The notes beneath the pieces were generated by a model, which was not told the DNA's origin, did not search any database, and was given only the letters and a program-made list of their open reading frames with translations. This document shows positions 17,072 to 25,374 of a stretch of 44,417 nucleotides of DNA, in pieces. The position numbers were made by a program, and so were the translations under genes. Each line of letters starts with the position of its first letter. The stretch's first letter is position 1. Origin of the DNA: Streptomyces sioyaensis (GTDB lineage: Bacteria; Actinomycetota; Actinomycetes; Streptomycetales; Streptomycetaceae). Where the stretch lies: NCBI RefSeq assembly GCF_004122735.1, contig NZ_SDIF01000055.1:1-44417 (forward strand), given 5' to 3'.

Positions 17072-18375
17072 CTCCCCGCACCGACGACTACGCGACCGTC
17101 TTCGTCGCCACCTGCGACCTGGCCGGCCAGGTACGGGGGCGGGCCGTGCCGCCGTCCGAACACGACGCGGTCCTGCGCAGCGGCACCGGCTGGGTGCCCG
17201 CGAACCTCGCGATCTCCTCGTTCGGGCCGATCGCTCCCGACAACGTCTTCGGGTCCCGCGGCGACCTGCGGCTGCTCCCCGACGCCGGCACCGCCGTCGG
17301 CATCCCGGCCGACGGCACCGCTCCGGGGATGCTGCTCTACCTCGCCGACCAGAGACTGCCGGACGGCCGCCCCTGGGCCTGCTGCCCCCGCACGTTCCTG
17401 CGCGACGCCCTCTCCGAGCTGCGCGAACGGACCGGGCTGGAGGCCGTCGCCGCCTTCGAGCACGAATTCGTGCTCGGCGACCTCCCCGAGAGCGCTCCGT
17501 TCTCCCTGCGGCGCTTCCGGGACGCCGAACCGTTCGGCACCGACCTGGTGCGTCTGCTGGAACACGCCGGCCTCGAACCGGAGACCTGGATCCCCGAATA
17601 CGGCGACGGTCAGTTCGAGGTCACCCTGCGCCCCGCCCCCGCCGCGGTCGCGGCCGACCGGGCCGTCCTCCTCAAGGAACTCGTCCGCGACCTGGCCCGC
17701 CGCCGTGGCCTGCCCGTCACCTTCGCCCCTCTCCTGGACACCGACGGAGTGGGCAACGGCGTCCACCTCCACCTGAGTCTGCGCGACGCCGACGGCCGCC
17801 CCGCGCTCTACGACCCGCAGCGCCCCGGCCGGCTCTCCGCCCTCGGCGCCCGCTTCAGCGCCGGCGTCCTGGCCCATGCCCCGGCCCTCACCGCCCTGAC
17901 CGCACCGAGCCCGGTGTCCTTCCTGCGCCTGGCCCCGAACCGGTGGAGCGTCGGCGGGGCGTTCCTGGCCGAGCGCAACCGCGAGGCGCTGCTGCGCATC
18001 TGCCCCACCACCGAGCTCGGCGGCTCCGGCACCGCCGCCCAGTTCAACCTCGAATACCGCGCCGCCGACGCCACGGCCAACCCCTGGCTCGCCCTGGGCG
18101 TCCTGATCCGCGCCGGCCTGGCCGGCCTGACCGGGGACTACGACGAGCCCACCGTGTGGCCCGAGGACACCGACCAGTCGGTGCTCGCACTGGCGCCGCC
18201 CCTGCCCACCACGCTCGACGAGGCCCTGGAGGCCCTGGAGAAGGACGACGTCGTCCGCTCCTGGTTCGCCCCCCAGCTGCTGGCCACCCAGCTCTCCGTC
18301 AAGCGGTCCGAACTCGCCCAGCTCGACGGCCTGGACGACGCCGCACGCCTGCGAAAGGTACGCCATGTCCACTGA
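17068..18375 (+). CDS. Glutamine synthetase family ligase
   Basis: A 435-residue member of the GS fold. Metal and nucleotide motifs are present: FEHEF (first metal pair), EYGDGQFEV, GNGVHLHLSL, ERNREALLRI and the EYRAADATANPWLAL C-terminal signature. The N-terminal beta-grasp region is short and lacks the canonical GlnA sequence, so it is more likely a gamma-glutamyl ligase acting on an amine or amino acid than housekeeping GlnA. In amine-use pathways such ligases ATP-dependently glutamylate the amine before oxidation or transamination. It overlaps the permease by four bases and the amidohydrolase by eleven. Confidence 0.85.
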   Translation: MTPRTDDYATVFVATCDLAGQVRGRAVPPSEHDAVLRSGTGWVPANLAISSFGPIAPDNVFGSRGDLRLLPDAGTAVGIPADGTAPGMLLYLADQRLPDGRPWACCPRTFLRDALSELRERTGLEAVAAFEHEFVLGDLPESAPFSLRRFRDAEPFGTDLVRLLEHAGLEPETWIPEYGDGQFEVTLRPAPAAVAADRAVLLKELVRDLARRRGLPVTFAPLLDTDGVGNGVHLHLSLRDADGRPALYDPQRPGRLSALGARFSAGVLAHAPALTALTAPSPVSFLRLAPNRWSVGGAFLAERNREALLRICPTTELGGSGTAAQFNLEYRAADATANPWLALGVLIRAGLAGLTGDYDEPTVWPEDTDQSVLALAPPLPTTLDEALEALEKDDVVRSWFAPQLLATQLSVKRSELAQLDGLDDAARLRKVRHVH

Positions 18376-19513
18376 ACGACTCCTCGCGGAGATCGACCGG
18401 CTCCCCCTGGTGGACCACCACGTCCACGGCGCCCTCCGCCACGACGCCGACCGCTCCGCCCTGGAGCAGATGCTCACCGAGTCCGACCGCCCGATCCCGC
18501 CGTGGATGACCCAGTTCGACTCGCAGATCGGCTTCGCCGTCCGCCGCTGGTGCGCCCCGGTCCTGGGTCTCGCACCGCACGCCGACCCCGAGACGTACGT
18601 CGCCCGGCGCACCGAACTCGGCACCGACGAGGTCAACCGCAGACTGCTCGACGCCTCCGGCGTCGGCCACTATCTCCTGGAGACCGGCTACAAGGGGGAG
18701 GACATCCTCGACCCCCAGGGCATGGCGGCCGCCTCCGGGCGCCCCGTCGACGAGGTGGTGCGCCTGGAGACCGTGCTGGAGGACGTGGCGCGCACCGGAG
18801 TCACCGCCGCCGAACTCCCCGACCGGTTCCGGGAAACCCTGGCCGCCCGCTCGGCCACCGCGGTCGGCCTCAAGAGCATCGTCGCCTACCGCCACGGCTT
18901 CGACTTCGACCCCGGCCGCCCCGACGACCACGAGGTGAGCGCCGCGGCAGGCGCCTGGCTCGCCGAGTGCGCGGCCACCGGCACCGTCCGCGTCAGCCAC
19001 CCGGTGCTGCTGCGCTTCGCCCTGTGGTGCGGTGTCGACCGCGGTCTGCCGATCCAGCTGCACGCCGGCTACGGCGACCCGGACGTCGAACTCCACCGCT
19101 GCGACCCGCTGTTGCTCACCCGCTTCCTCAAGAACGTGGAACCGTACGGCACCGACCTGCTGCTGTTGCACTGCTACCCCTTCCAGCGCAACGCGGGCTA
19201 CCTCGCCCAGGTGTTCCCGCACGTCTACTTCGATGTCGGCCTCGGCATCAACTACACCGGCATGCGCTCCGACACCGTCATCGCCGAATCCCTGGAACTC
19301 GCCCCCTTCGCCAAGATCCTCTTCTCCTCCGACGCCTGGGGCCCGCCGGAACTGCACCATCTCGGCGCCCTGTTGTGGCGCCGCGGCATGGCCCGGACCC
19401 TCGGCGCATGGACCGACAGCGGCGAATGGGACCTCGATGAAGCGCTCAAGGTGGTGCGCATGATCGGCCACGACAACGCCCGCCGCGTCTACCGGCTGGA
19501 GGACCCGGCATGA
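18365..19513 (+). CDS. Amidohydrolase (TIM barrel, FluG N-domain-like)
   Basis: A 382-residue metal-dependent hydrolase of the amidohydrolase-2 superfamily. It has an N-terminal DHHVHG metal motif, a GLKSIVAYRHG strand with a candidate carboxylated-lysine position, a QLHAGYGDPD histidine, LLHCYPF, and a late FSSDAWGPPE aspartate. In fungal FluG and plant NodGS proteins a barrel of this kind is fused to a GS domain; here the two are separate genes overlapping by 11 bases. This suggests that they act on the same molecule, for example hydrolysing a gamma-glutamyl amide. The start follows from the barrel beginning directly. Confidence 0.85.
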   Translation: MSTERLLAEIDRLPLVDHHVHGALRHDADRSALEQMLTESDRPIPPWMTQFDSQIGFAVRRWCAPVLGLAPHADPETYVARRTELGTDEVNRRLLDASGVGHYLLETGYKGEDILDPQGMAAASGRPVDEVVRLETVLEDVARTGVTAAELPDRFRETLAARSATAVGLKSIVAYRHGFDFDPGRPDDHEVSAAAGAWLAECAATGTVRVSHPVLLRFALWCGVDRGLPIQLHAGYGDPDVELHRCDPLLLTRFLKNVEPYGTDLLLLHCYPFQRNAGYLAQVFPHVYFDVGLGINYTGMRSDTVIAESLELAPFAKILFSSDAWGPPELHHLGALLWRRGMARTLGAWTDSGEWDLDEALKVVRMIGHDNARRVYRLEDPA

Positions 19514-20670
19514 CCGGCCCCCACCTGTCCGCCCTGGCCGCCGCGCTCGACGCGGAGCTCCCGGCCGCCACGGCACTGCGCCACCGCATCCACGCCCGCC
19601 CCTGCCTCTCCGGCGCCGAGGCCGCCACCCGCGACCTCGTGCTCGCCGCGCTGCCCGCCGGCTCCACCACCAAGGTCGCCGACACCGGCGCCGTCGTCCG
19701 GATCGGCGGAGCGGGCCCCGCCGTCGCCGTCCGCGCCGAACTCGACGCCCTCGCCGTGCAGGAGAAGACCGGCGCGGCATGGGCGTCCGAACACCCCGGC
19801 CTCATGCACGCCTGCGGCCATGATGTGCACCTGGCCGCGCTCACCGCCCTGGCCCGGGCCATCGGCCGGAAGGGCGGCCCGGCCCCCCTGCTGGCCGTCC
19901 TGCAGCCCAGAGAGGAGACCTACCCCTCCGGCGCCCAGGACGTCGTCGAGGACGGCATCCTCGGCCGGGAGCAGTGCGCGGCGGTGATCGGGGCGCATGT
20001 GCAGCCCCTGCTGCCGCCCGGCACCGTCGCCTGCACCCCCGGCGGCGTCAACGCTTCCGCCGACGAGTTCACGGTCACGGTGCACGGCCGCGGCGGCCAC
20101 GCCGCCTACCCGCACCTCACCCGCGACCCCGTCGTCACCCTGGCCCATATCGTCGTCGCCCTGCAGAGCCTGGTCAGCCGCGATACGGACCCGATGTCGC
20201 CCGTCGTCCTCAGCGTCAGCACCCTCGCCGCCGGCACCGCGGCCAACGTCATCCCCGGCACCGCCGAGGCCCGCGGCACCCTGCGCGCGCTGGGCAGCGG
20301 CGAGCGCGAGTCCCTGCACGCCCGGCTGGCCGAGGTCGCCGGACTGGTGGCACGGGCCCATGGCTGCACCGCGCAGGTGGACATCACCCGCGGAGAGCCC
20401 GTGCTCGACAACGACTCGGCGCTGACGGCCGCCACGCGACCGCTGCTCGGCCCGCTCGGCCTGCGCGTCGGTGACGACCTGCGGTCCGCCGGCTCGGACG
20501 ACTTCTCCTTCTTCTGCGCCCGGCTGCCGTCGCTGATGCTCTTCGTGGGCACCGACGGCGGCACCGAGCAGCTGCACGCGCCCACGTTCCTGCCGCCGGA
20601 CGAGCGCATCCGGGACGTCGCCCACGCCATGCTCGCCGGCTACCTCGCCGCCGCGGAACTGCACACCTGA
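19510..20670 (+). CDS. M20-family metallohydrolase (amino-acylase type)
   Basis: A 386-residue M20D-type peptidase/aminoacylase. It shows RAELDAL, MHACGHDVH (metal ligands), LQPREE with GAQDVVEDG (catalytic glutamate pair), an inserted dimerisation domain with HGRGGHAAYPH, and a C-terminal SDDFSFF region. Family members remove acyl or glutamyl groups from amino acids such as N-acyl-ornithine or hippurate-like substrates. The ATGA overlap with the amidohydrolase indicates coupling. With rocD next, release of ornithine or a related omega-amino acid is plausible but unproven. Confidence 0.88.
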   Translation: MTGPHLSALAAALDAELPAATALRHRIHARPCLSGAEAATRDLVLAALPAGSTTKVADTGAVVRIGGAGPAVAVRAELDALAVQEKTGAAWASEHPGLMHACGHDVHLAALTALARAIGRKGGPAPLLAVLQPREETYPSGAQDVVEDGILGREQCAAVIGAHVQPLLPPGTVACTPGGVNASADEFTVTVHGRGGHAAYPHLTRDPVVTLAHIVVALQSLVSRDTDPMSPVVLSVSTLAAGTAANVIPGTAEARGTLRALGSGERESLHARLAEVAGLVARAHGCTAQVDITRGEPVLDNDSALTAATRPLLGPLGLRVGDDLRSAGSDDFSFFCARLPSLMLFVGTDGGTEQLHAPTFLPPDERIRDVAHAMLAGYLAAAELHT

Positions 20671-20711
20671 CCTCCGGCGCCCCGCGCCCTTCGCTCCCCA
20701 AGGACCGCACC

Positions 20712-21959
20712 ATGACCACCACCGACACGCACGGCAGGCCCCACCCCAGCGCGGCGACCCAGCTCCACCTGTCCCTGGCCGAGACGGCCATCGCCCACAA
20801 CTACGAGCCGCTGCCCGTGGTGCTGGCCTCCGGCCAGGGCGCCTGGGTCACCGATGTCGACGGCCACCGCTACCTCGACTGCCTGGCCGGGTACTCGGCC
20901 CTCAACTTCGGCCACGGCCACCCCCGGCTGACCGCCGCGGCCCAGGAGCAGCTGGCCCGCCTCACCCTCACCAGCCGGGCGTTCCACAACGACCGCCTCG
21001 GCCCCTTCTGCCGAGACCTCGCCGAACTCGCCGGCATGGACCTCGTACTGCCGATGAACACCGGTGCCGAGGCCGTCGAGACCGCGCTCAAGGTCGCCCG
21101 CAAATGGGGCTATGAGCGCAAGGGCGTCGCTCCGGACCGCGCCACCGTCATCGTCGCCGACGGCAACTTCCACGGACGCACCACCACGATCGTCAGCTTC
21201 TCCACCGACCCGGTCGCGCGCGAGGGCTTCGGCCCCTTCACCCCCGGCTTCCGCACCGTCCCCTACGGCGACAGCGCGGCTCTGGAAGCCGCGGTCGACG
21301 AGAACACCGTGGCCGTGCTCCTCGAACCCATCCAGGGCGAAGCCGGCGTACTCCTTCCCCCGCCGGGCTACCTCCAAGCCGTGCGGGACGTCTGCACCCG
21401 CGAGAACGTGCTGTTCATCGCGGACGAGATCCAGTCCGGACTCGGCCGCACGGGCACCACCTTCGCCTGCGAGGCCGAGGACGTCACCCCCGACATCTAC
21501 GTCCTCGGCAAGGCCCTCGGCGGCGGCATCGTGCCCGTCTCCGCCGTGGTCTCCCGCCACGACGTCCTCGACGTCATCCGCCCCGGCAGCCACGGCTCCA
21601 CCTTCGGCGGCAACCCCCTGGCCGCCGCCGTCGGCCATGCCGTGGTCGAGCTGCTGCGCACCGGCGAGTACCAGGCACGCGCGGCCGAACTGGGCGAACG
21701 GCTGCGCGGCCGGCTCGACGAGCTGGTCGGCCACGGCGCCGTCGCCGTCAGGTCCCGCGGCCTGTGGGCCGGCATCGACCTCGATCCCGCCCTGATGACC
21801 GGCCGCCAGGCCTGCCTGCGCCTCCTGGACCGCCGCATACTCGCCAAGGACACCCACGGCTCCACCATCCGCCTCGCCCCACCACTGGTCATGGAACCCA
21901 CCCAACTGGACTGGCTCTGCGACCAGCTGACCGAAGCCCTGACCCGTCCCACCGGCTGA
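20712..21959 (+). CDS. rocD: Ornithine aminotransferase
   Basis: A 415-residue class III PLP aminotransferase with the features of ornithine aminotransferase: YLDCLAGYSALNFGHGHP near the N terminus, MNTGAEAVETALK, LLEPIQGEAGV, the FIADEIQSGLGRTG strand with the PLP-binding aspartate, and the Schiff-base lysine in LGKALGGG. It moves the delta-amino group of ornithine to 2-oxoglutarate, giving glutamate-5-semialdehyde, which leads to proline or glutamate. It lies 41 bases after the M20 gene and ends the operon. A close omega-amino acid specificity cannot be excluded. Confidence 0.88.
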   Translation: MTTTDTHGRPHPSAATQLHLSLAETAIAHNYEPLPVVLASGQGAWVTDVDGHRYLDCLAGYSALNFGHGHPRLTAAAQEQLARLTLTSRAFHNDRLGPFCRDLAELAGMDLVLPMNTGAEAVETALKVARKWGYERKGVAPDRATVIVADGNFHGRTTTIVSFSTDPVAREGFGPFTPGFRTVPYGDSAALEAAVDENTVAVLLEPIQGEAGVLLPPPGYLQAVRDVCTRENVLFIADEIQSGLGRTGTTFACEAEDVTPDIYVLGKALGGGIVPVSAVVSRHDVLDVIRPGSHGSTFGGNPLAAAVGHAVVELLRTGEYQARAAELGERLRGRLDELVGHGAVAVRSRGLWAGIDLDPALMTGRQACLRLLDRRILAKDTHGSTIRLAPPLVMEPTQLDWLCDQLTEALTRPTG

Positions 21960-21962
21960 CCC

Positions 21963-22001
21963 CCGCCGGGCAGAGCCGACAACTCCCGCCCTGCCCGGCG
22001 G
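21963..22001 (+). terminator. Hairpin after rocD
   Basis: A perfect 11-bp stem, CCGCCGGGCAG at 21963-21973 with its complement at 21991-22001, has a 17-base loop and begins four bases after the rocD stop. No U tract follows, but position and strength fit the end of the operon. Confidence 0.75.
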
Positions 22002-22123
22002 CTTGCCGAGGGCCGGTCGGCGGCGCCTCGACGCCTCCCTGCCCGACCGAAACCACCGCAAAAGTTATGCATTGCCCGCACCAAAATCGGCGAGAGCCTC
22101 TATATTCCGTTTTTCTAAGGGAT

Positions 22124-22147
22124 TTGACAGACAGCGCGGCGTAGCTT
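22124..22147 (+). promoter_or_regulatory. Possible promoter of the carboxypeptidase gene
   Basis: A consensus TTGACA at 22124-22129 is followed by TAGCTT at 22142-22147. The stretch just upstream is unusually AT-rich for this genome. The spacing of 12 bases is too short for a standard housekeeping promoter, so the -10 choice is uncertain. Confidence 0.3.
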
Positions 22148-22203
22148 CTCCGGGTGAGCCGAGCTGAGGTCGGCGCATCCCGCTGAGGAATGGAGTCTTC
22201 CTC

Positions 22204-23553
22204 GTGTCAGAGAAACCCCGCACCCCGGTATCCGGCCGTCACCGCAAGCCCAAGGCTCCTGCCGTCGCCGCACGGCGTGCGCTGGTCATCGCCGCGGTCA
22301 CCCCGGTCGCCGGTGCGCTCCTCACCGGTCCGTCCGCCTTCGCCGCCGACAAGGCCGGCGTGAGCCCGGTGGCCCGGCCCCAGAAGCGACAAGGGCTCGA
22401 CGCCGCCGAGCGCAAGCTCGCGCACCGGCTCGACACCGGCATCCTCAACAAGAGCCTCGGCAGCACCGTCGGCGGCGTGGTGCTCGACGCCAAGTCCGAC
22501 AAGGTCGTGTGGGGCCATGACGCGACCACCGCATTGATGCCGGCCTCCAACGCCAAGCTCGCCACCGCCACCGCCGCCCTGACCGTTCTCGGCCCCGACC
22601 ACCGCTTCACCACAAGGGTCGTGTACGGCGACGGCACCCTCACCCTCGTCGGCGGCGGCGACCGCGTCCTGACCAGCGACGACCTCGCCGCCCTGGCGAA
22701 GACCGCCGTCGCGGGCCTGAAGAACGCGGGCGTCACCTCCGTCAAGGTCAAGGTCGACGACAGCCTCTTTCCTCCGCCCACCCTTGCCACCGGCTGGAAG
22801 GAGGACTACTACACGGACTCCGTCGCTCCCGTCCGCGCTCTCGTGGTCGACGGACACACGGGGACCGACACGTCCCTCGATGCCGGAGAGGTCTTCGCGA
22901 GGCAACTCGCCGCCCAGGGGGTCGCGGTCACCGGCGACGTGGCGCGCGGCCAGGCCACCCGTCATGACGTGCCGGTGGCGAAGCACTCCTCGCCGAAGCT
23001 GTCCGAGACCGTCAAGAAGATGCTCAAGACCAGCGACAACAACATCGCCGAAACACTTCTGCGCATGACCGCCCTCGGCGCGGGCAAGGCCCCCACCTTC
23101 ACGGACGGCACTGCTGTCGTGCGGGACGTGCTCAGCCACCACTACGGCGTCCCGCTGGACAACGTCGAGCTCTACGACGGCAGCGGCCTCTCCCGCGCCG
23201 ACCGCATACCGGCAGCCACGGTCGCGCGCCTCCTCGACCTCGCCACCGATCCCCGCAACAAGCGGACCCTCGGTGCCATCGAGAAGGGCCTCCCGATCGC
23301 CGGTGAGGCAGGCAGCACCCTCGGCCCCGAGTGGGGCCGCTTCGATACCCCCGCTTCCGAATGCGCCATCGGCAAGGTCAAGGCCAAGACCGGCACGCTG
23401 ACCGGCGCGATCGCCCTCAGCGGCGTCACCAAGGCCCGGGACGGCCGCGTAAAGGTCTTCTCCTTCATCGAGAACGGCTCCACCGCCAACTCCAACGACA
23501 TCAAAGACGCGCTGGACGGCCTCGCGGCGACGGTCAACGGCTGCCGGACGTAG
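22204..23553 (+). CDS. dacB: D-Ala-D-Ala carboxypeptidase/endopeptidase (S13, PBP4)
   Basis: A 449-residue exported penicillin-binding protein of peptidase family S13. The N terminus is a twin-basic/hydrophobic signal with likely cleavage after AFA at residue 47. Catalytic motifs are SxxK (S115, K118 in ASNAKL), SDN in KTSDNNIAE and KTG in KAKTGTLTG. It trims peptidoglycan stem peptides outside the membrane. The GTG at 22204 is chosen with a GGAG site about nine bases upstream. It is transcribed alone, convergent with the lipoprotein gene, and looks like normal chromosomal content rather than island cargo. Confidence 0.92.
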   Translation: MSEKPRTPVSGRHRKPKAPAVAARRALVIAAVTPVAGALLTGPSAFAADKAGVSPVARPQKRQGLDAAERKLAHRLDTGILNKSLGSTVGGVVLDAKSDKVVWGHDATTALMPASNAKLATATAALTVLGPDHRFTTRVVYGDGTLTLVGGGDRVLTSDDLAALAKTAVAGLKNAGVTSVKVKVDDSLFPPPTLATGWKEDYYTDSVAPVRALVVDGHTGTDTSLDAGEVFARQLAAQGVAVTGDVARGQATRHDVPVAKHSSPKLSETVKKMLKTSDNNIAETLLRMTALGAGKAPTFTDGTAVVRDVLSHHYGVPLDNVELYDGSGLSRADRIPAATVARLLDLATDPRNKRTLGAIEKGLPIAGEAGSTLGPEWGRFDTPASECAIGKVKAKTGTLTGAIALSGVTKARDGRVKVFSFIENGSTANSNDIKDALDGLAATVNGCRT

Positions 23554-23646
23554 CGCACCATCGCCGGGTGCCGGCCGCAACCAGGGCGAGCGCGACCTGT
23601 GCGCGACACACCGCCGGGCAGCTGGTGATCAGCGTTCCCGCACGGG

Positions 23647-23688
23647 TGGAGCCGGGAGCCGCCCCGCCGGAGGTGGCTCCCGGCTCCA
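23647..23688. terminator. Bidirectional hairpin between convergent genes
   Basis: A 14-bp perfect inverted repeat (left arm 23647-23660, right arm 23675-23688) has a 14-base loop. It lies between the stop of the carboxypeptidase gene and the stop of the lipoprotein gene on the other strand and can serve both. Confidence 0.8.
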
Positions 23689-23708
23689 TCGCGCAACCGG
23701 GCAGGCAT

Positions 23709-24422
23709 TTACAGGTGGGCGCTGATCACACCGCCGGCGCTGAGCACGATGGACACGCCGTTGGCGTCGAGCCCGGCGTCCTGCTGGTTCGTCTCCAGCG
23801 TGCCGTACACCGCGCCCCCGTTGCCGAGGATCTGCGCGCGGTACCGCAGCTCACCGACCTTCGTGACCTTGGCCGTCCAGCCGCCCGCGAGCTTGAAGGT
23901 GCCCGGTCCCTGGTGCCCGCCGCCCATCCAGGAATGGACCTGGCCGTCCAGCGTGAGCACGACGAACATGTCGTTGGCGTCGAGCCCGGCGTCGTGCCCC
24001 TTCGTCTCCATCGTGGCCAGGACCGAACCGCGGCTGACGATCTTGGCGCGGTAGTGCTGGGCACCGAGCTCGTAGATCTCGGCCTTGCTGCCGTCCGCCA
24101 GGATCTGGGTGCGGACCGGGGATGCCGTCTTGACCGTCGCGGCGTGCGTGCTGCCCGACTGCTTGCCCGCGGCGCCCGCCTTGGCGTCGACCATCGCGGC
24201 GGAGTCCGCCTGGGCAACGGAGCCCTGCGCTCCGGCGGAGGAGCCCGCGCCGCTGGACTCGGCGGCGACCGTGCCCATGTTCGTGTGGCCCGCGGCCTTC
24301 GTGCCGGCGGCGTCCGAGCCGGAGCAGGCAGTCAGGGTAAGGCCGGCGGCCGCGGTCAGGGCCGCGGCGGCAAGGCGCAGGGTGCGGCGACGAACGGTGC
24401 GGCCAGTGGTGCTGGAGCTCAT
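23709..24422 (-). CDS. Secreted lipoprotein with duplicated C-terminal domain
   Basis: A 237-residue lipoprotein. The signal is Arg-rich then hydrophobic, with the lipobox LTAC giving a lipidated C33. A low-complexity Ala/Gly/Ser linker (about 34-95) follows, then two copies of a roughly 50-residue module. Each copy has a YRA(K/Q)I core, a METK or LETN turn and the shared signature DAGLDAN followed by a hydrophobic strand. Function is unknown; the repeats suggest two small beta domains on the cell surface. The ATG at 24422 places the signal correctly, unlike the in-frame start at 24491. Paired 11-base direct repeats lie upstream. Confidence 0.75.
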   Translation of the reverse strand: MSSSTTGRTVRRRTLRLAAAALTAAAGLTLTACSGSDAAGTKAAGHTNMGTVAAESSGAGSSAGAQGSVAQADSAAMVDAKAGAAGKQSGSTHAATVKTASPVRTQILADGSKAEIYELGAQHYRAKIVSRGSVLATMETKGHDAGLDANDMFVVLTLDGQVHSWMGGGHQGPGTFKLAGGWTAKVTKVGELRYRAQILGNGGAVYGTLETNQQDAGLDANGVSIVLSAGGVISAHL

Positions 24423-24511
24423 GTCGAATTCCCCCCCGGAACAGTCGGTGTCGTTGTCTCCTCGGTACGTCACCACTCTGCTCGGGTCCACTAGCGCAAG
24501 GCTGCCGCTCC

Positions 24512-24528
24512 GCTAACACCCAGCTAAC
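24512..24528 (-). promoter_or_regulatory. Direct repeat GCTAAC with 11-base period
   Basis: GCTAAC occurs at 24512-24517 and again at 24523-24528, one helical turn apart, about 90 bases upstream of the lipoprotein start. Direct repeats with an 11-base period are typical binding sites of OmpR/PhoP-type response regulators. No binding protein can be named. Confidence 0.35.
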
Positions 24529-24960
24529 GCGGAAGGACCTCAACGAGAACCCGAAGAGCCGGGCGCGGCCGCCTAGTTGGGAAACACGCAGCTGCCGGAA
24601 CGGTCAGGACACTCAGAAGTCACCCGACCCCTCGGACGCCTCCTGGACGCCGGTCGCGGCGGCGACAGCGCATCTGCGGTAGAGCCCGGCTTCGGCCGGG
24701 CCCTACCGCTATGCCTCGTGACGAGGAGAGTGCGCAGCCGACGCGTGCTACTCATCCGGTTGTCTCAGGGTACGAAGCCCTGCCCCGTTTGCCCGGTGAG
24801 TCGGGGCGCACCGGGCCAGCGGACACACCAAAACCTCGGGACGTTTCGGGGAGAACAGCCGCCGGACCCCGCCCCGGCCCGGTTCCAGCCGGACAAAACG
24901 GGCTGCCCCGGACCACTCCGCAACACGTACGCCAAGGCCATTAAAGGGCCTCTGGCCAGC

Positions 24961-24987
24961 AAAAAGACCCTCCCCAAGGGAGGGTCT
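24961..24987 (-). terminator. Terminator of the truncated tRNA-Arg copy
   Basis: AGACCCTCCC and its complement form a 10-bp stem with a short loop. On the minus strand it is followed by a five-base U tract. The same element follows the intact tRNA-Arg at 43477-43504. Confidence 0.8.
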
Positions 24988-24995
24988 TGCGGAGT

Positions 24996-25043
24996 GCTCC
25001 CGGCAGGACTCGAACCTGCGGCCAAGTGCTTAGAAGGCACCTG
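24996..25043 (-). pseudogene. 3' fragment of tRNA-Arg(TCT), att-like
   Basis: Read on minus, this has the anticodon loop with TCT, the variable region, the T arm and the 3' acceptor strand, but no 5' half. Identity with the intact gene at 43512-43584 starts in the 5' side of the anticodon arm and runs 45 bases. Two of the last four bases differ, giving a CGGGAGC acceptor strand instead of CGGGGGC. This is the typical remnant left on one side of an element that integrates into a tRNA 3' end. Confidence 0.88.
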
Positions 25044-25272
25044 GTGGATAGGGGATGGGGTGCCTTTGACCTGCATGAATGCCTACGAGGACAGGCCGAT
25101 GGCCAAAACGTCAGGGAATTTCGGGACGACGCGTCGCTGGCTTGCCTGCTCGTGGGGCACGATTCGCGCCGACCTGGCATGTTTTGACCGATCGGTGGCT
25201 TAGCTGGTGGCTGTTGGGCACTATGCGGTTGGGGCGGTGATCGGCCGGAGCCAGGGCAACTGAGGGGGAAAG

Positions 25273-25374
25273 ATGGCGATCAAGGTGCTGCCAGTGACGG
25301 GGAAGGTTCACCGATCGCCGTCCGCGGGGCGCGGCCCCGCCGGGGTGCTGTGCGGCGAGGATGACGAGTCATGA
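25273..25374 (+). CDS. Small ORF overlapping the ArsR-type gene start
   Basis: A 33-residue ORF starting at an ATG with a GGGGGAAAG purine tract upstream and ending in an ATGA overlap with the next gene. The product is basic at first and ends in an acidic GEDDES tail. I recognise no family. The overlap and ribosome site suggest a leader peptide or translational coupling, but it may be chance. Confidence 0.4.
   Translation: MAIKVLPVTGKVHRSPSAGRGPAGVLCGEDDES

Larger units (their letters stand above)
24677..25043. repeat. Outer direct repeat, left copy (tRNA-Arg 3' region)
   Basis: This stretch is a diverged copy of 43187-43560. Both contain, in the same order and orientation, a GC hairpin around TTCGG (24677-24708 here), a block of about 250 bases with scattered strong matches, an A-run plus terminator hairpin, and the 3' part of tRNA-Arg(TCT). 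The last 45 bases (24999-25043) are identical to 43516-43560. It marks the left edge of the island. Confidence 0.85.

Noticed and set aside
16891..18636. 581-codon minus-strand open frame
   Set aside because: It is antisense to the GS-like and amidohydrolase genes, which have intact family motifs.
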